From contig CAIRCN010000068.1 of the NCBI GenBank assembly GCA_903877135.1, forward strand, positions 1-64,000: a stretch of 64,000 nt of DNA, in the 5' to 3' direction. The position numbers were made by a program, and so were the translations under genes. Under the pieces are notes generated by a model. It was not told the origin of the DNA, made no database searches, and was given only the letters and a program-made list of their open reading frames with translations. Positions 34,708 to 42,739 of the stretch are shown in pieces; within the stretch, counting starts at the first letter, position 1, and each line of letters begins with the position of its first letter. The stretch comes from an uncultured Opitutia bacterium (GTDB lineage Bacteria; Verrucomicrobiota; Verrucomicrobiia; Opitutales; Opitutaceae).

Positions 34708-35955
34708 TCACGGCGCGCGCCGGAGGCTCAGCACGCACTCGAGGTGACGCGTCTGGGGGAAGAGGTCGAAAGGTTGCACAGCGGTCAGTGCGTAGCCAGC
34801 GGCGAGGAAATTTTTCAGGTCGCGCATCTGCGTGGCCGGGTCGCAGGAGACGTAAACCACGGCGCGCGGGCCGAAGGCGAAAAGCTGCGCGAGGAACGCC
34901 GCGTCGCAGCCTTTGCGCGGCGGGTCGATGACGACCACGGTGTCTGCCGGTGGAAATGCGAGCCCGGCGAAGATCGCGGCGGCATCGCCGGCCTGGAACG
35001 TGGCGTTGGCGATACCGTTGGCAGTGGCGTTTTCACGGGCAAACCGGATACTGCTCTCGCTGATCTCCACACCCGCCACGCGTTCAAACGCCGGCGCCGC
35101 CGTGAGCGCGAAGAGTCCGCTGCCGCAGTAAGCGTCGACGAGAAAGCGCGCGCCGCTGGCGGCGGCCTGCGCGCGCACGTAGCCGGTGAACGAGGGCAAA
35201 ATGAAGGGATTGTTCTGGAAAAAATCACGCGCGAGGAAGTGCAATTTCAGGTCGCCCACCGTCTCAGTGACGATGGCTTCGTAATCGGTTGTCACCGTGC
35301 CCGAGGCATCGCGGAGCAGGAGCGTGGCGCCGCGGGTGTAGGTTTCGCGCCGCGCCTGCACCCTAGCGCGCACCTCTGTCAGGCGGGCGTTGATCGCATC
35401 GGTCGCGATGTCGCAGTGGGGCACGTCCACGATGTCGAAGCGCGTGCCCTGGCGGAGAAAGCCGATCGGCACCGGGGCGCCCGAGCCGGGAGTGCGCGGC
35501 GGGTTGAAATGCGGAGTGACCTTCGAGCGGTATCCGAATTCGCGCGGCGAGGCGATGACCGGGGTCACCGAAAACTCGATGCCCACCATGTGCCGGAGCA
35601 ACTCGGTCACCTGACGTTGCTTCCACTTAAGCTGCTCCATGTAGGAGAGGTGCTGGTATTGGCAGCCGCCGCAGCGACCGTAGAGCGCACAGCGGGGCGT
35701 GACCCGATCCGGCGAGGATGTGACGACGGCGACAAGTTCAGCGTCGGAGAAATTTTTCTGGTTGCGGAAGACACGGGCGCGGACGCGTTCGCCGGGGAGC
35801 GTGAACGGCACCATCACGACCCATTTGGCCTCGGTCTCACCGGGCAGCGTCACGCGGCCGAGGCCGGAGCCGAGGTTGGTGAGCGTGGTGATATCCAACT
35901 CGATTTCCTCGTGGTAGGCGAACGGACGGTCGTTGAATGATTTCTTATTTCCCAC
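34708..35955 (-). CDS. rlmD: 23S rRNA (uracil-5-)-methyltransferase, RlmD/RumA type
   Basis: The protein has an N-terminal TRAM domain (IELDITTLTNLGSGLGRV), the iron-sulfur Cys set in CALYGRCGGCQYQHL, the SAM motif VDAYCGSGLFAL, VVIDPPRKGCD, and the catalytic Cys in VYVSCDP. It methylates C5 of a uridine in 23S rRNA (U1939 in E. coli); RlmD rather than TrmA is suggested by the 4Fe-4S Cys pattern. The open frame runs to an ATG at 36036, but the residues between 36036 and about 35955 (RNTRNGPK..., SVCSVYSVG) come from an inverted repeat, so I place the start at the GTG at 35955. The true start needs testing. Confidence 0.9.
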   Translation of the reverse strand: MGNKKSFNDRPFAYHEEIELDITTLTNLGSGLGRVTLPGETEAKWVVMVPFTLPGERVRARVFRNQKNFSDAELVAVVTSSPDRVTPRCALYGRCGGCQYQHLSYMEQLKWKQRQVTELLRHMVGIEFSVTPVIASPREFGYRSKVTPHFNPPRTPGSGAPVPIGFLRQGTRFDIVDVPHCDIATDAINARLTEVRARVQARRETYTRGATLLLRDASGTVTTDYEAIVTETVGDLKLHFLARDFFQNNPFILPSFTGYVRAQAAASGARFLVDAYCGSGLFALTAAPAFERVAGVEISESSIRFARENATANGIANATFQAGDAAAIFAGLAFPPADTVVVIDPPRKGCDAAFLAQLFAFGPRAVVYVSCDPATQMRDLKNFLAAGYALTAVQPFDLFPQTRHLECVLSLRRAP

Positions 35956-36043
35956 GGAATACACGGAACACACAGAATTCGTGGCGGCGAGGAAAAGGAT
36001 TTTGTCTTTTGGGCCATTCCGTGTGTTTCTTCTCATCTGTGGG
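35951..36043. repeat. Inverted repeat (CCACGGAATACACGGAA type) between two methyltransferase genes
   Basis: The left arm CCCACGGAATACACGGAACA (35951-35970, continuing to 35977) is matched by a roughly complementary right arm ending CATCTGTGGG (36015-36043). The element fills the whole divergent gap between rlmD and the SpoU gene. It supplies candidate start codons to both. Confidence 0.65.
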
Positions 36044-36848
36044 CCCTCCTCCCGAAAAGATTTCCAGCCTCCAGAATCCGCGCGTGAAGCAGTTGGTGAA
36101 GCTGCGCGACCGACGGTCGCGCGACGAGGCGGGCGTCTTTCTCGTCGAGGGTTACCGCGAGATTCGCCGCGCGCTCGAGAAACGGTTCGCTCTACAGGAG
36201 ATCTATTTTTCCCCCGAGTGGTTTTTGGGCGAGAACGAGCCGGCGTTGATCGTGCAGGCTCGCGCCGCCGGGGCCCAGGCGTTTGAGCTGTCCAAGGACG
36301 CCTTTGCCAAAGTCGCCTACCGTGAGCGGCCCGACGGGCTGCTGGCCGTGGCGCCGCAGTGGAAGCGCGCGCTCGGCGATCTCGCGCTGCCTACCGTATC
36401 GTTTCTCCTCGTGGTGGAGGCGATCGAGAAGCCGGGCAACCTCGGCACCATCTTGCGCAGCGCGGACGCGGCGGGATGCGACGCCGTGATCGTTTGCGAC
36501 CCGGTGACGGATATTTTTAACCCCAACGTCGTGCGTGCCTCGACTGGCGTGTTGTTTTCCGTGCCGCTTGTCGTCGAGGAAAGCGCGCGAGTGTTGGCGT
36601 GGCTGCGGGAAAAGGGCGTGCACACGGTGGCGACGACGCCGTCCGCCAAGAAAATCTACTCGGACGCGGACCTGCGCGGCCCACTGGCGGTGGTAATGGG
36701 TAGCGAGCAATACGGGCTGAGCGAGTTCTGGCTGAAAAACGCCGACCTGCCCGTGCGCATCCCGATGGCGGGTCAGGCCGACTCGCTGAACGTCGCGATG
36801 GCGACGATCATCACGCTGTTCGAAGCCGTGCGGCAGCGGACTGCTTGA
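36039..36848 (+). CDS. SpoU/TrmH-family RNA 2'-O-methyltransferase
   Basis: The 269-residue protein has the N-terminal substrate-binding part (KISSLQNPRVKQLVKL, VEGYREI) and the knotted SPOUT domain: VVEAIEKPGNLGTILRSADA, NPNVVRASTGVLF, VMGSEQYGLSEFW and IPMAGQADSLNVAMAT. These are the three motifs of TrmH-like rRNA/tRNA ribose methyltransferases. An ATG at 35937 lies in the repeat, so the GTG at 36039, still at the repeat edge, is preferred. The 3' end overlaps the convergent oleD by 38 bases. The methylated RNA position is unknown. Confidence 0.9.
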   Translation: MGPPPEKISSLQNPRVKQLVKLRDRRSRDEAGVFLVEGYREIRRALEKRFALQEIYFSPEWFLGENEPALIVQARAAGAQAFELSKDAFAKVAYRERPDGLLAVAPQWKRALGDLALPTVSFLLVVEAIEKPGNLGTILRSADAAGCDAVIVCDPVTDIFNPNVVRASTGVLFSVPLVVEESARVLAWLREKGVHTVATTPSAKKIYSDADLRGPLAVVMGSEQYGLSEFWLKNADLPVRIPMAGQADSLNVAMATIITLFEAVRQRTA

Positions 36849-37848
36849 GGTGTCCGACCAGTTCAGCTGTGCCGGCGGCCATGGTGATGCGCGGGGAGTA
36901 GCCGAGGTCGCGGAGGGCGGCGGTGAGGTCGAACCAGTGGTCTTTCGCCAACTCGGCGGCGACGAAGCGCGTCATCGGCGGTTCGGTGCGGAGCGGGAGC
37001 AGGCTCCACGCGGCTTCGCATACAGCGCCAAGGGCGGCGGCGGCGCGGAGGGAAATTTTTTTCGTTACGGGCTGTTCGCCAAGGGCGGCGAGCAGTGCGT
37101 TGATCCAGTCCCAGAGCACGACGGGTTCACCGTTCGTGATGAAGTAGGCGCGGCCGGCGGCGGTCGAATTCGGGCGCGAGAGGACTTGCTCGGCAAGCAG
37201 GTGGGCATCAACAGCGTTTTCGACGTGGACCATATCGACACGGTTATGGCCGGTGCCCACGATGCGCAGGCGGCCGACGCGGGCCCGGGCCAGCACGCGG
37301 GGCACGAGGTGCGGGTCGCCCACGCCCCAGATGAGGTGCGGGCGCAGCGCGACGGTGCGGAGTTTTTCGGAATTGGCGGCAAGGACTTCGCACTCGGCGA
37401 TGGCCTTCGTGAGCGGATAGGGACTCGGGCAGGCGGTGGTAAGGGGCAGTGACTCGTTGGCGCCGGCGAGGTCGCCGCCATGGTAAACCACACTCGGCGT
37501 GCTGGTGTAGACGAGGCGCGCGCCGCCGTGCTCGCGGCAGCCGGCGAGCACCGCGCGGGTGCCGAGGACGTTGGTGCGGAAGAAACTGTCGTAGCGGCCC
37601 CAGACGCCGACCTTTGCGGCGACGTGAAAGACGGTGCCTATGCCAGCACAGGCGGCGCGGACGGCGGCGGTGTCGTCGAGCGAGGCGCGGATGAAGCGCA
37701 CGCCGCGTTTTTCGAGTTCGGGCGCGGGCGTGCGGGCGAGGACGGTGACGGGGCGGCCTTGCGCGAGGAGGCGTTCCACGAGGTGGCGGCCGAGGAAGCC
37801 GGTGCCGCCGGTGACTAGGACGGGGGAAGTTGGAGCGGGGGCCGTCAC
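36811..37848 (-). CDS. oleD: OleD-like NAD(P)-dependent ketone reductase (3-beta-HSD family SDR)
   Basis: The 345-residue protein shows the dinucleotide motif VLVTGGTGFLGRHL near its N terminus, a Ser in YTSTPSVVY and a YxxxK catalytic pair in SPYPLTKAIAE, then RPHLIWGVGDPHLVPR. It lies 16 bases downstream of the stop of an OleC-like gene, the arrangement seen in long-chain olefin biosynthesis, where OleD reduces the 2-alkyl-3-ketoacid made by OleA. The start is taken as the GTG at 37848; the open frame upstream overlaps oleC and looks non-coding. OleA and OleB are not in the window. Confidence 0.82.
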   Translation of the reverse strand: MTAPAPTSPVLVTGGTGFLGRHLVERLLAQGRPVTVLARTPAPELEKRGVRFIRASLDDTAAVRAACAGIGTVFHVAAKVGVWGRYDSFFRTNVLGTRAVLAGCREHGGARLVYTSTPSVVYHGGDLAGANESLPLTTACPSPYPLTKAIAECEVLAANSEKLRTVALRPHLIWGVGDPHLVPRVLARARVGRLRIVGTGHNRVDMVHVENAVDAHLLAEQVLSRPNSTAAGRAYFITNGEPVVLWDWINALLAALGEQPVTKKISLRAAAALGAVCEAAWSLLPLRTEPPMTRFVAAELAKDHWFDLTAALRDLGYSPRITMAAGTAELVGHLKQSAAARLRTA

Positions 37849-37864
37849 GGGGCAGGCGGCAGGA

Positions 37865-39616
37865 TCAGCGTTTGGGTTCGACCTCGAAGCCCTTGGCGGT
37901 GGCGGCCCAACGGGCGAGGGCGAGGCGGTGAATCTTGGCGTTGTGGCGGACATCCACCGGGAAGCGCGGGTGAAAATAGTAGGTGCGGATGGCGGCGGTG
38001 TGCGGCTGAGCCACGGCGAGGGCGCAGAGTTCACGTGCGAGGTGGCGGCGCGCGGTGGAGTTTTTCAACGTCGCCTCGACGACGAGCGCCGGGCGTTGCT
38101 GGCCGCGGGGGCCGAGCCCGATGAGGGCGCAGCGGGCCGCGCGCGGGTGGCAGCGGAAAACCTGCTCGCACGGTTCGGTGTGGAGTGTGCCGGAGGAGGT
38201 CTCGACGCGCTCGGCCTTGCGTCCGCAGAACCAGAGGCGACCGGAGGCGTCGAGATAGCCGCAGTCGCCCATGCGGTGCCAGACCGCCGCGCCGGTAGGC
38301 ACGGCGGAAGTGGCAAGTGCCAAGTGGGATGTTCCAAAAGACTCCGGTGCGCTGGTAGGAGCGATTTCTCGAGATTTGTCACTTGTCACTTGGATTTTGG
38401 CGGCGGCGGTGGCCTTGGGGAAGGCGTCGTAGGTCTGCGTGACGACAGGGCCGCGGACGATGATTTCTCCAATTTCGCCGGGCGGTAGTTCGCGGGCGTC
38501 GGTAAGGGCGATAATTTTGACTTCGATTTCGGCGACGGGGCGGCCGACGCAGGCGCCGCAGGGCGCGACAAAAGTGTTACCTATTAGGTGACACTTTTTG
38601 AGAGCGAGGGCGGCGATTTCAGCCGATGAGACAGTGGCGACGGGGAGGGCTTCGGTGGCGCCGTAGGGGCTATGAAGCTGGCCGTTGGGCAAGAAGGTGA
38701 GGGAGGTTTCCCAGAGGGCGGCGGGCACAGGCGCGCCGGCGCAGAGGACGCGGCGGAGCGAGGGGAGCGTGATGCGGTTGGCGACGCAGTGGTCGCCGAT
38801 CTTGCGCCAGAGCGTGGGCGAACCGAAGGAGTTGGTGACGTTTTCCTGGCTGATGGCTTGGACGATTTTCGCGGGGTCCACCTCGGCGGGCCGGCGCGGG
38901 TCGATCTCGGGCACGATGGTCGTCATGCCGAGCGCGGGGTTAAAGAGCGCGAAAATCGGCAGCAACGGCAGGTCGATCTCGCCGGGGACGATGCCGTAGG
39001 TGTCGCCGATGAGACGGACTTGGGCGTCGAACATGCCGTGTTCGTAGCAGACGCCCTTGGGCGCACCGGTGGACCCGGAGGTGAAGAGGATAGCAGCCAA
39101 TTCGTCCGCGGCGCACGAGGCGGTTTCTGATTTTGGATTTTGGATTTTCGATTTTGGATTGGACAGCCGGGCGGTGAGGGAGCCGGGGGCGAAGACGCGG
39201 ACGGCTACGGTGGCGAATTTTCGCGAGAAGAGGTGGCTGACGAGCTGAGCGAGCGGGAGGCCGACAATGGCGCGGGGGCGTGCGTGCGCGACGCAGGCGA
39301 GGAACGTTTTCAGGCCCATGCCCGGGTCGATTACGACGGGCACGGCACCGAGGCGGAACAGCGCGAAGGCGGAGGCGATGAGCGGCAGGCCCTGCCGGAC
39401 CATGACGAGCGTGCGGTCCCCTCGCCTCACCCCGGCGGCAGCGAGCCGCGTGTGCCATGCGGCTACTTCGGCGTCGAGTTCTGCGAAGGTCAGCGCGAGA
39501 TAGTTGATGTCGCCGGTGCGCGTGCGGCCGCGGGGCACCTTGAGGGCAGTGCGAGCGGGTTGCTGTGCAGCCATGAGCCCAAGGTGGCGGGCAATGTTGG
39601 CGTTGTCGGCAGGCAT
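37865..39616 (-). CDS. oleC: OleC-like beta-lactone synthetase (ANL superfamily) with in-frame repeat insertions
   Basis: This 583-residue ANL enzyme has the adenylation signature LFTSGSTGAPKGVCYEH and a C-terminal GRLWFCGRKAERVET. Its middle, RLGAVPVVIDPGMGLKTFLAC, is characteristic of OleC, which closes 2-alkyl-3-hydroxyacids to beta-lactones in olefin synthesis. Two stretches look foreign. SNPKSKIQNPKSE (coding 39129-39163) precedes the P-loop, and about 35 residues (VTSDKSREIAPT... to HLALATSAVPT, coding 38304-38396) interrupt the region before WHRMGD. Both are translated dispersed repeats and keep the frame open. The gene is followed by oleD. The product is probably active, because the core motifs flank rather than contain the insertions. 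Confidence 0.85.
   Translation of the reverse strand: MPADNANIARHLGLMAAQQPARTALKVPRGRTRTGDINYLALTFAELDAEVAAWHTRLAAAGVRRGDRTLVMVRQGLPLIASAFALFRLGAVPVVIDPGMGLKTFLACVAHARPRAIVGLPLAQLVSHLFSRKFATVAVRVFAPGSLTARLSNPKSKIQNPKSETASCAADELAAILFTSGSTGAPKGVCYEHGMFDAQVRLIGDTYGIVPGEIDLPLLPIFALFNPALGMTTIVPEIDPRRPAEVDPAKIVQAISQENVTNSFGSPTLWRKIGDHCVANRITLPSLRRVLCAGAPVPAALWETSLTFLPNGQLHSPYGATEALPVATVSSAEIAALALKKCHLIGNTFVAPCGACVGRPVAEIEVKIIALTDARELPPGEIGEIIVRGPVVTQTYDAFPKATAAAKIQVTSDKSREIAPTSAPESFGTSHLALATSAVPTGAAVWHRMGDCGYLDASGRLWFCGRKAERVETSSGTLHTEPCEQVFRCHPRAARCALIGLGPRGQQRPALVVEATLKNSTARRHLARELCALAVAQPHTAAIRTYYFHPRFPVDVRHNAKIHRLALARWAATAKGFEVEPKR
38304..38396 (-). repeat. In-frame inverted repeat inside oleC
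   Basis: Arms GGAAGTGGCAAGTGCCAAGT (38306-38325, + strand) and TTTGTCACTTGTCACTTGGA (38375-38394) are imperfect inverted copies built on AAGTGRCAAGTG. The centre carries GTAGGAGCGATTTCTCG. The insertion length is a multiple of three. Confidence 0.6.
39129..39163 (-). repeat. ATTTTGG tandem repeat inside oleC
   Basis: Three to four ATTTTGG-like units (GATTTTGGATTTTGGATTTT, then CGATTTTGGATTGG) read on the minus strand as NPKSKIQNPKS within the OleC frame. They are AT-rich against a GC-rich gene. Confidence 0.55.
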
Positions 39617-39674
39617 CCGGGCGAGTCACGCAGAGGGTGGCGGAGTGGGCAACAAAAAGGGCCACGGTCCTCGA

Positions 39675-39691
39675 GCCGGCAGGGTGCCGGC
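39675..39691. repeat. Short palindromic repeat GCCGGCAgggTGCCGGC
   Basis: A perfect 7-bp stem with a GGG loop sits between the lipoprotein gene and oleC. Similar CCGGCA..TGCCGGC palindromes are widespread in related genomes. It may also act as a hairpin terminator for the small lipoprotein gene. Confidence 0.5.
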
Positions 39692-39709
39692 GCTACTTCG
39701 ACACCTGGC

Positions 39710-39889
39710 TCAGTAATCGTGAAAGGTTAGCAAGCCCCACAACACGGAAATCCTGGTGCCGGAGGCGGTCATCACACCGCCGAGCACGGTGGTGGTTTTG
39801 CCGCCGCTGACGGTCGGATGGGTGGTGCAACCGGCGGCCGCTGCCAGCATGGCGAGGGTGATGGAAAACTTCAGGGGTTTGAAGTTCAT
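39710..39889 (-). CDS. Small predicted lipoprotein
   Basis: The 59-residue product has a signal peptide ending in the lipobox AAAGC (Cys about 21), followed by about 38 residues rich in Thr and Gly (TTHPTVSGGKTTTVLGGVMT). It resembles small lipoproteins of unknown function. It lies downstream of RNase D (47 bases) on the same strand and upstream of oleC, with a palindromic repeat between. The start ATG at 39889 gives the proper signal peptide; an upstream ATG does not. Confidence 0.65.
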   Translation of the reverse strand: MNFKPLKFSITLAMLAAAAGCTTHPTVSGGKTTTVLGGVMTASGTRISVLWGLLTFHDY

Positions 39890-39936
39890 GGGTGGAAAGA
39901 TGAGGTGAGGCGGCCCCCGGCCTGGCAATATGGAAG

Positions 39937-41112
39937 TTACGCCTCGTTGAGCGAGGGCTCGGCGCGGAGTAGGCCGGCCTGCCACGGAAGGAGGATCTCG
40001 TCGAGTTTGCGCGGAGCGCGGGCGATTTGCGCAAGTTGGGCGCGGTTGGCGATGAGGGTGGACTCAATGCCAAGTTTTTGGGCAACGCGGTCGCGGTCGG
40101 CCTTGATGCGGTCGAGGTGCTCGATCTCGGATTGCGAGAGGGAGACGTGATTGGGGTCGCGGCCGCGGCGTCGCGGGAGGGTGTGCGGGTCGCGTTCGAA
40201 CCCGGCATGCAACGCGGCGGCGAGCGAAGGGACGAGCCGGTCGTGGCGCTTGCCGAGGTTGATCTGGGCGAGGATCGCAGGTTCGGGCTCGCCGGTTTCG
40301 GCGGCTTGGGAGATTTTGGCGAGGAGGTCGTTACTGCAGACCTTGAACGGGGGAACGTCGAGTCGCTCGGCGGTTTGCTGGCGCCAGTGCCAGATGGCAT
40401 GGAGGACGCCGAGGCCTTTGCCGCGCAGGCGTTCGCTGCGGCCGATGCGCCAGTCGTTCTCGTCGGGCAGCGCGAAGCCGCTAAGGCCGGATTCGATTTG
40501 GGCGCGGCATTGCTGCTCGAGCCAGTCGAGGCGTTTAAGTTTCGCGAGTTCGCGGGTGAGAATGTCGCGCAGCGCGGGCAGGTGCCAGACGTCGAGCGCG
40601 GCGTAATCGAGCATCTTCTGGGGGAGCGGGCGCCGCGACCAGTTGGCCTTCTGCGACTCCTTGGAAAGTTTTACGCCGAAATGATCCTCGAGGAGCGGGG
40701 CGAGGCCGATGCGCGGGCGATTGAGGAGCTGTGCGGCAAGCATCGTGTCGAAGATGCCCTTGGGCCGAAACCGGCAGAAATCGTGCAGCAGGCGCAGGTC
40801 GAAATCGCTGCCGTGCATGACGAGGTGCTTCGTCGCAAGGCGCGTCCAGAGTCCGTCGAGCTGCAACGGAGCAAGCGCATCGACCAGAAAGATTTCCTTC
40901 CCCACCAAAAACTGCAGCAGGCAGACGCGCGTGCGGAAGTGGAACATGTTGTCCGCCTCGGTATCGAGCGAGACCTCGTCGACCTTGTCCAAGGCGGAGA
41001 GCAGGGGCGCAAGTTGGCCGGGTTGGTCGATGAATTGAAAGGCGGGCGGGCGCGAAGTCACTTTGACACCAAGAAAACGGCGAACGCCGGCGGGAAGAAA
41101 GCGAGAAATCAT
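39937..41112 (-). CDS. rnd: Ribonuclease D-like 3'-5' exonuclease
   Basis: The 391-residue protein has a DEDD exonuclease domain: LDTEADNM (Asp, Glu), HGSDFDLRLLH (Asp), and YAALDVWHLPAL (Tyr, Asp, so DEDDy). A HRDC-type helical domain follows (about 210-290). RNase D trims tRNA 3' ends and other stable RNAs. The ATG at 41112 (MISRFL) is preferred to the TTG at 41124. It follows the HDAC-family gene by 13 bases on the same strand, so they probably form an operon with the lipoprotein gene. Confidence 0.92.
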   Translation of the reverse strand: MISRFLPAGVRRFLGVKVTSRPPAFQFIDQPGQLAPLLSALDKVDEVSLDTEADNMFHFRTRVCLLQFLVGKEIFLVDALAPLQLDGLWTRLATKHLVMHGSDFDLRLLHDFCRFRPKGIFDTMLAAQLLNRPRIGLAPLLEDHFGVKLSKESQKANWSRRPLPQKMLDYAALDVWHLPALRDILTRELAKLKRLDWLEQQCRAQIESGLSGFALPDENDWRIGRSERLRGKGLGVLHAIWHWRQQTAERLDVPPFKVCSNDLLAKISQAAETGEPEPAILAQINLGKRHDRLVPSLAAALHAGFERDPHTLPRRRGRDPNHVSLSQSEIEHLDRIKADRDRVAQKLGIESTLIANRAQLAQIARAPRKLDEILLPWQAGLLRAEPSLNEA

Positions 41113-41125
41113 GCGGAGAAACAAA

Positions 41126-41998
41126 TTATCGGCTCGCCCACGCGGAAAGGAAAGCGTCGATCAGCATGCGAAGATCGTCGCTGTAACCGCCTTCCAGGAT
41201 GGCGGCAGCGGGCAGGCCGCTCTGACCCAGCCACGAACCGAGCGTGGCGAAGTCGCTTTCCTCCAATGTCATCGCTGTGATTGGGTCATCCATGTATGCG
41301 TCGAAACCGGCCGAAACGAGCACCAGATCGGGGGCAAAGGCGAGGACTGCGTCGAAGGATTCGCGCAGGGCGGCAAGGTGCGCGGCGCGCGGGGTGTGGG
41401 GCGCGACCGGCCAGTTGCGGCAGTTTTCGAACGAGACCGTGCCCGTGCCAGGGTAGCCGGGATATTGGTGGACAGAGGTAAACAAAAAACCCTCGCGACC
41501 GCGAAGGATGGCCTCGGTGCCGTTGCCGTGGTGGGCGTCGAAATCCCAGATCGCAACGCGGGTGGCGCCCAGTTCGCAGCGGGCGTGGAGCGCAGAGATG
41601 GCGATCTGGTTGAGATAGCAGAACCCCATCGCCTGGCCAGCTGTAGCGTGGTGGCCGGGAGGGCGCATGAGGGAGAAAGCTTTGCGGCGTTCGCGGAGAG
41701 CGAGTTCGGCGGCGGCAAGTGCAGCTCCGACGGCGCGGCGCGCATGGTCGCCGATGCCGGGAAAGAACGGCGTGTCGGCGTCAAAATCGCGCGGCTGGGC
41801 GAGGCGCTTGAGATGTGCGGGCGTGTGGGCGAGCAGGAGCGTGGCGTCGGCGACGCTAGTCGCGGACGGCGGCACGCGCCAGGTCCAGTCCGGGTGAGTC
41901 GCGCGCAGATGGGCAGCGCTCCGCGTGACCCGCGCAGGCTGCTCGGGGCGCATCGAGGAGCCATAACCGGCGCACTGCGGATCGTGAAAAATTACCAT
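41126..41998 (-). CDS. Histone deacetylase superfamily protein
   Basis: This 290-residue protein carries the arginase-deacetylase fold with the charge-relay His pair in RPPGHHA and the zinc ligands in DFDAHHGNGT and SAGFDAYMDDP; EGGYSDD closes the domain. Bacterial members remove acetyl groups from acetylpolyamines, acetoin-related targets or proteins. The fold and active-site residues are intact. It is the first gene of a leftward group with RNase D and divergent from queC, 49 bases away. The substrate is unknown. Confidence 0.92.
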   Translation of the reverse strand: MVIFHDPQCAGYGSSMRPEQPARVTRSAAHLRATHPDWTWRVPPSATSVADATLLLAHTPAHLKRLAQPRDFDADTPFFPGIGDHARRAVGAALAAAELALRERRKAFSLMRPPGHHATAGQAMGFCYLNQIAISALHARCELGATRVAIWDFDAHHGNGTEAILRGREGFLFTSVHQYPGYPGTGTVSFENCRNWPVAPHTPRAAHLAALRESFDAVLAFAPDLVLVSAGFDAYMDDPITAMTLEESDFATLGSWLGQSGLPAAAILEGGYSDDLRMLIDAFLSAWASR

Positions 41999-42047
41999 CA
42001 GATTTCTGTTTGTGACTTTTCCGAAGATTTAGGCCAAGATTTTCCTG

Positions 42048-42737
42048 ATGAAAGTTGTCGTGCTCTGTTCCGGCGGGATGGATTCCGTGACCGCGCTCCA
42101 CTGGGCGCGGCGGGAGCATGCCGTGGTGGCGGCGGTGAGTTTCGATTACGGGGCCAAACACAACCATCGCGAGATTCCGTTCGCCCGCGAGCATGCGGCG
42201 GCGCTGGGCGTGCGGCACGAGGTAATCACGCTGGATTTCGTGGAGCGGCTGTTCGCGTCGGACCTGCTCAAGGGCGGCGGGACGGTGCCGGACGGGCATT
42301 ACGAGGCGGAGAACATGAAGCAGACGGTCGTGCCGTTCCGGAACGCCATCATGCTGTCGATTGCGTGCGGTCTCGCAGAGAGCATCGGCGCGGAGGGGCT
42401 CGTCATCGCGGCGCACGGGGGCGACCACGCGATTTATCCGGACTGCCGCGAGGAATTCATGCGGGCAATGAGCAACACCATGCAACTCGGCACCTACGCG
42501 GGCGTGCAGTTGCTGCGACCGTTCATCGCGATGGACAAGGGCCTGATCGCGGCGGAGGGCGTGGGGCTCGGCGTGAATTTTGCTCGGACCTGGTCTTGCT
42601 ACAAGGGCGGCACGGTGCACTGCGGCACCTGTGGCACCTGCGTGGAACGGCGTGAGGCGTTTCTGCTGGCCGGGCTGCCCGACCCGACGGTTTACGCGTC
42701 GCAGGAACCGCTGCCGCTGAAACCTGTGGCTCACTGA
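42048..42737 (+). CDS. queC: 7-cyano-7-deazaguanine synthase
   Basis: The 229-residue protein begins with the ATP PP-loop VVLCSGGMDSVTALHW and has the four-Cys zinc site in CYKGGTVHCGTCGTCVERREAF near its C terminus. QueC converts 7-carboxy-7-deazaguanine to preQ0 using ATP and ammonia, a step in queuosine (and archaeosine-type) biosynthesis. Two bases after its stop lies queE, which makes its substrate. The other pathway genes queD and queF are not in the window. The 49-base upstream gap is too short for a preQ1 riboswitch plus promoter, and none was seen. Confidence 0.97.
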   Translation: MKVVVLCSGGMDSVTALHWARREHAVVAAVSFDYGAKHNHREIPFAREHAAALGVRHEVITLDFVERLFASDLLKGGGTVPDGHYEAENMKQTVVPFRNAIMLSIACGLAESIGAEGLVIAAHGGDHAIYPDCREEFMRAMSNTMQLGTYAGVQLLRPFIAMDKGLIAAEGVGLGVNFARTWSCYKGGTVHCGTCGTCVERREAFLLAGLPDPTVYASQEPLPLKPVAH

Positions 42738-42739
42738 CC

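Noticed and set aside
36811-36848. 38-base overlap of the SpoU gene and oleD as an error
   Set aside because: Both convergent 3' ends read naturally to their stops; short convergent overlaps are common.
40027-41280. 417-codon plus-strand open frame
   Set aside because: Antisense to RNase D; composition is that of reversed coding DNA.
41999-42047. Possible preQ1 riboswitch before queC
   Set aside because: The gap is only 49 bases and I could not draw the required hairpin and A-rich tail.
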